Source: a virus. Taken from it: a stretch of DNA of 64,000 nucleotides. Shown here in pieces: positions 61,555 to 64,000 of the stretch. The notes beneath the pieces are model-generated. The model was not told the origin of the DNA. It saw only the letters and a program-made list of their open reading frames with translations, and did no database searches. The stretch lies in IMG/VR virus record IMGVR_UViG_3300020477_000001, positions 62,001 through 126,000 of that record, one strand, 5' to 3'. The position numbers and the translations under genes are program-made. The first letter of the stretch is position 1. Each line of letters starts with the position of its first letter.

Positions 61555-61885
61555 AGTTACTGCGGAACAGCTTAAGAGAGAGCCATCGGCTCCCTTCGAT
61601 AGAATCGTTCGTCATATGGAGGATTTCCTCGCTGCGCGGATGTGCAGCGAGGAGTCCTTCAACCAAGTGAAGCGTAACACCTACAAGTACACAGACTGCG
61701 GCGCTTGGATTGACGAGGACGAGAACGGTATTACTGTAGGAAGTATTGTCGAAGGAGCAGACTACGGAACCTCGACTTACGTTTTAATCTACCCATTCAA
61801 GATTCAAGAATTCTGGGATGCATTGAATGAAGTAGAGATGGAGGCTAAACAAATCTGGGAGGAGGTCAATGGAGAAGAACAATGA
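61547..61885 (+). CDS. hypothetical protein, 112 aa
   Basis: ATG 61547 overlaps the RuvB-like stop (ATGGATAA). A helical start (KREPSAPFDRIVRHMEDFLA), then a beta section ITVGSIVEGADYGTSTYVLI and a helix FWDALNEVEMEAKQIWEEVN. Family not recognised. A partner of the ATPase by context. It overlaps the next gene by 17 bp. Confidence 0.5.
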   Translation: MDKVTAEQLKREPSAPFDRIVRHMEDFLAARMCSEESFNQVKRNTYKYTDCGAWIDEDENGITVGSIVEGADYGTSTYVLIYPFKIQEFWDALNEVEMEAKQIWEEVNGEEQ

Positions 61886-62216
61886 CATAGACTTCGCAAT
61901 ATTAAACCAAAAAAGATATGAAAAATATAAAGGAATTAATTTAAGTACTTGTTTCTTAGTACATGAATCAGAAAAGGGACACATGAAGGACTGGACTTGT
62001 ATCACGCGGAATGATGACTTCTTTAGAGTAAACATTATCGCAGGTATGGTCTCAATGATGAGAGGAGAAACAGAGTACGACATTACGGGACCAGCAACAA
62101 ATATACTAAACCCCGTACTAGGATTACAGAACAAAGAAGATTTGGAAAAATGTAAATTCTCTGATATAAAGAAGTTTATGAAATGGAGAATCAATAAAGA
62201 TAACTATATAGAATAA
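61869..62216 (+). CDS. hypothetical protein, 115 aa
   Basis: Alpha/beta protein, KGINLSTCFLVHESEKGHMK and DWTCITRNDDFFRVNIIAGM are hydrophobic strands. Not recognised. It continues the RuvB-like operon with a 17-bp overlap at the start. Confidence 0.5.
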   Translation: MEKNNDIDFAILNQKRYEKYKGINLSTCFLVHESEKGHMKDWTCITRNDDFFRVNIIAGMVSMMRGETEYDITGPATNILNPVLGLQNKEDLEKCKFSDIKKFMKWRINKDNYIE

Positions 62217-62220
62217 GATT

Positions 62221-62406
62221 ATGAATAAGAAAGATACAAATACATATGTTGTTAAGATGACCGAAACCAGCAACGGAGTGGTCGTAGACTCAGTGCAGCA
62301 ACTCGTACAAGTGCTCGGTGTAGATCGTGAGAAGTATAAGACTATCGACAAGCGCGACTTCACCAGCAAGCATCTCAATACTGTTACTAAATTCACAGCG
62401 CGTTAA
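62221..62406 (+). CDS. hypothetical protein, 61 aa
   Basis: Strand-rich (NTYVVKMTETSNGVVVDSVQ) with a basic C-terminal half (KYKTIDKRDFTSKHLNTVTK). Starts 4 bp after a stop. The final codons overlap the next gene by one base. Unknown. Confidence 0.5.
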   Translation: MNKKDTNTYVVKMTETSNGVVVDSVQQLVQVLGVDREKYKTIDKRDFTSKHLNTVTKFTAR

Positions 62407-62633
62407 TGAAGAAGTCTCACTGGAAAGAAGGTCTTGAAATACCCAAGCCACCAAAGGGAATCACTCACGCCCAAATAAAGTGTGGCAAGAAGAAGTCTAC
62501 CGTAACTATAAACGACTTCGACACTTTCCGAGGGGTAGAGGGAATGGTGCGCTGGGGTAAGCAAAAGAAGAACAGTAAAACAATTGAATTAATAGGAGAA
62601 GAATTCTTTTGGGACGGATTTAAAGTAGAATAG
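62406..62633 (+). CDS. hypothetical protein, 75 aa
   Basis: HWKEGLEIPKPPKGITHAQI then KCGKKKSTVTINDFDTFRGV and WGKQKKNSKTIELIGEEFFW: a small basic beta protein, perhaps nucleic-acid-binding. Two GGAACTACAACAC motifs follow the stop. Confidence 0.5.
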   Translation: MKKSHWKEGLEIPKPPKGITHAQIKCGKKKSTVTINDFDTFRGVEGMVRWGKQKKNSKTIELIGEEFFWDGFKVE

Positions 62634-62710
62634 GAACTACAACACAACATAATATTCGCGACTCGCAAGGGAACTACAACACGTTCAAGGACTTGGTATA
62701 AAAATTTCCT

Positions 62711-62818
62711 CCCAAACCGTGGGCTATCCCAACCCCACACCGGAGTCGATGGAATAGAGGCGGAAGAGAGCTCCGCACTAGCGATGGGGATATCGCTACG
62801 TTTAACACCATCGGCTCC
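62711..62818 (+). ncRNA. candidate structured RNA with three-way junction
   Basis: GGAGTCGATGG (62742) pairs with CCATCGGCTCC (62808) over 11 bp with one G-U, enclosing GCGGA/TCCGC (62760/62772) and TAGCGAT/ATCGCTA (62779/62792). Upstream, CCCA/TGGG (62711-62723) forms another hairpin. The fold looks evolutionarily maintained; family and strand are not certain. Confidence 0.6.
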
Positions 62819-62847
62819 TTGACTTCTTTCAAATAACCTCGTATACT
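62819..62847 (+). promoter_or_regulatory. sigma-70-type promoter, no gene follows
   Basis: TTGACT, 17 bp, TATACT, starting directly where the preceding RNA structure ends. The next plus-strand gene is not visible in the window. Confidence 0.6.
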
Positions 62848-63347
62848 AATACCAGCAAACCAAATAATACAATTTTATCTTTCCTGTATTATTGAAAGTT
62901 CAAACTTCTTAATGTCTCTATGCAATTTAGGGACAACTTCTGCCCTTCATCGGCAAACAAAAATGAATCAAATAACACCAAATAAAAGCGAACCATATAC
63001 GAACAAATAATAGACAAATAAAATAGATATAAGAATATAAGAATATAAAATTTGGCGGGTGACCCTATAATAATAGAACAACAATTGTTAATAACTTTTT
63101 AATAATGTTAATAATTTTTTCTTGACTTAAACATACAGAAAAACGGAATAACAATTATTTTTTTCTTGACAAGCAAAATCGTGTAGAAAATTTTTTATAT
63201 TTTTTTGTTGACTCGAAAACCTCGGCGCGAGACAATTGCATTGTCGCCCGCCACGTTTTGGCCTGTCAAGCATTTAATTAAATTATTTTACCAAGCCACA
63301 GTACCTTTCGTATTACTATTAATACAAGTAATATTATTATAAGATTA

Positions 63348-63527
63348 TTATAGTTCATTTATTCTAGTGATAAGATTGTCGATTCCGTCTTGCTTCTTTT
63401 GGTAGCTCTCTTTATCTCTGCCTATGTGGGGACTTAAGTCACTAAGGAAAGACACACGCCACCGCTGCCATTCTAATAAAGAAACCTTTAATAATTCTAG
63501 TTCTTGTTTTGATATTTCTATTTTCAT
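63348..63527 (-). CDS. hypothetical protein, 59 aa
   Basis: I read 60 codons from ATG 63527: the start MKIEISKQELELLKVSLLEW is a typical small phage helix, followed by QRWRVSFLSDLSPHIGRD and DGIDNLITRINEL. Just under common length cut-offs but convincing in composition. It is convergent with the plus-strand genes and lies 5' of a GC-rich hairpin at 63553. Function unknown. Confidence 0.65.
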   Translation of the reverse strand: MKIEISKQELELLKVSLLEWQRWRVSFLSDLSPHIGRDKESYQKKQDGIDNLITRINEL

Positions 63528-63550
63528 TATTGTTATAAGATTCGAAGGGT

Positions 63551-63577
63551 TTACCCGCCCCCATTACGGGGGCGGGG
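63551..63577. terminator. GC-rich hairpin between minus-strand genes
   Basis: CCCGCCCCC-ATTA-CGGGGGCGGG is a perfect stem in AT-rich surroundings. No T-run follows on either strand, so it may be a pause, RNA-stability or factor-dependent site rather than a classic terminator. Confidence 0.5.
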
Positions 63578-63589
63578 TGGGCGCAGATA

Positions 63590-63673
63590 CTATCGCGTGA
63601 GCTTTTCCATCTCACAAAACAATACTATCAACACATACGCCCCGATGATGTATCCGAATATTTCGCCACGCAT
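63590..63673 (-). CDS. 27-aa membrane peptide with strong RBS
   Basis: Minus-strand AAGGAGGTGATG precedes MRGEIFGYIIGAYVLIVLF then CEMEKLTR, a one-helix peptide. The ribosome binding site is perfect but unusually close to the ATG. A longer open frame that ends at the same stop is a shadow of the 63687 gene. Moderate support only. Confidence 0.4.
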   Translation of the reverse strand: MRGEIFGYIIGAYVLIVLFCEMEKLTR

Positions 63674-63686
63674 CACCTCCTTCCAA

Positions 63687-64000
63687 CTACTTCCACTCAA
63701 CAAAGCCAGTGATTTGCTCTGGTTGACGTAGAAACTTTTTGATATTCCCAATCTCAGCAATGCTAGGCTTGTATTTAAGGCCCACGATTTTACCAATTGG
63801 GTCTGTAAAGCGCAAGTCTGATTCATCGCCGTTAATCACTTCCCAACCCCCGAAGTCTGTAGCAGGTAGTTCACCCGCGTATACTACAGCAACATTGACG
63901 CCCCAGCCCAGAAATTGCGCTACTTGCTCGTCACTGGTGTTTTCACTGCGGGAATAAGTTAGGTGGTAGTTCTTGGGCAGTTTACCCTGTGCATATTCTA
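63687..64000 (-). CDS. DUF7227-like protein, N-terminus beyond window
   Basis: About 104 codons read to TAG at 63687. YHLTYSRSENTSDEQV, then GWGVNVAVVYAGELP, GGWEVINGDESDLRFTDPIG and KIVGLKYKPSIAEIG match the C-terminal part of a phage/plasmid family (S-R-S-E-N ... N-V-A-V-V ... V-I-x-G-D-x-x-D-L-R-F-x-D-P) of unknown function. Codon use is more GC-rich than the AT-rich region beside it. The gene continues past the right edge. Confidence 0.65.
   Translation of the reverse strand, partial: EYAQGKLPKNYHLTYSRSENTSDEQVAQFLGWGVNVAVVYAGELPATDFGGWEVINGDESDLRFTDPIGKIVGLKYKPSIAEIGNIKKFLRQPEQITGFVEWK

Larger units (their letters stand above)
62634..63347. other. gene-free AT-rich stretch with RNA structure and promoters
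   Basis: No supported gene in 714 bp. It holds two array-end motifs (62633, 62669), the structured RNA below, the promoter at 62819, a hairpin AATAATACA/TGTATTATT (about 62866-62896), a triple AGAATATA-like repeat near 63030-63050, and three TTGAC-like sites near 63122, 63168 and 63210 in very AT-rich sequence. A replication origin is conceivable but no iteron set is visible. Confidence 0.55.

Noticed and set aside
63030-63220. Replication origin
   Set aside because: Very AT-rich with short AGAATATA repeats and several TTGAC sites, but no iterons, helicase-loading boxes or strand-skew data visible; only mentioned as conceivable.

Overview
This window is part of a large, AT-rich, probably virulent tailed-phage genome. 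The evidence is phage-type replication and nucleotide genes (DnaB-like helicase, UvsX/RecA-like recombinase, dNMP kinase, dCMP deaminase, dUTPase, ribonucleotide reductase), tight gene overlaps, many very small genes, and phage copies of host translation parts (tmRNA, ribosomal protein bS21, two tRNAs). No capsid, tail or packaging genes are recognisable here. The host cannot be named. Promoters are TTGACa-17 bp-TATAAT-like and some genes have GGAGG ribosome binding sites, so a host with ordinary sigma-70 recognition is likely. The sugar genes and overall style recall marine T4-like phages.

Layout. 1-3560 (minus): helicase, a small PD-(D/E)XK-like nuclease, a complete tmRNA gene with an unusually long tag, and the recombinase. 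3529-20763: about 17 kb of glycan genes, mostly minus strand. They cover GDP-fucose synthesis (Gmd, Fcl; a eukaryotic-type phosphomannomutase lies at 33278), NAD-dependent epimerases, a fused nucleotidyltransferase-HAD protein, an APH-fold kinase and many glycosyltransferases. A GT11-like fucosyltransferase sits directly next to a GT6 (ABO blood-group-like) transferase. 20764-28045 (minus): ribonucleotide reductase, whose small subunit has class Ic hallmarks, more glycosyltransferases and a dNMP kinase. 28046-28436: a candidate structured RNA. 28966-45801 (mainly plus): small nucleotide, regulatory and accessory genes, including tRNAs, an ECF-like sigma factor, bS21, a DNA methyltransferase, a ferredoxin, a SpeD-like protein, a signal peptidase I, an Ate/Bpt-like aminoacyl-protein transferase and a metallothionein-like peptide. 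48000-56985: UV-damage endonuclease, an HNH protein, an acetylpolyamine-amidohydrolase-family protein, two nucleotidyltransferases and a full-length sigma-70 factor. 57000-60240: a mostly non-coding, repeat-rich region. 60243-62633: a RuvB-like AAA+ ATPase and small genes. The right end holds another structured RNA and a partial minus-strand gene.

The most striking system joins three parts. First, 58226-58777 is a CRISPR-like array with 36-bp repeats and 29-31-bp unique spacers, directly behind a strong promoter. Second, 46130-47638 encodes a 502-residue TnpB/Cas12f-like protein whose third RuvC catalytic Asp is replaced by Asn, so it is predicted not to cut. Third, a highly folded RNA directly upstream of that gene has two segments complementary to the two ends of the repeat, in the antiparallel order expected of a tracrRNA. 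A second repeat family and roughly 30 dispersed copies of a 13-nt motif like the repeat 3' end surround the array. My inference is a phage-encoded, nuclease-dead, multi-guide RNA-directed DNA-binding system, perhaps a transcriptional repressor. No adaptation genes are present.

Two promoter classes are visible. One is TTGAC(T/A/C)-17 bp-TAtaaT-like with a recurring TTAAAAAACT in its spacer; it precedes the helicase, the RNA-guided system and many right-hand genes. The other is a short AGTGTAATTA motif just upstream of at least a dozen starts and of the tmRNA; it is probably read by a phage-modified polymerase, for which two phage sigma factors are candidates.
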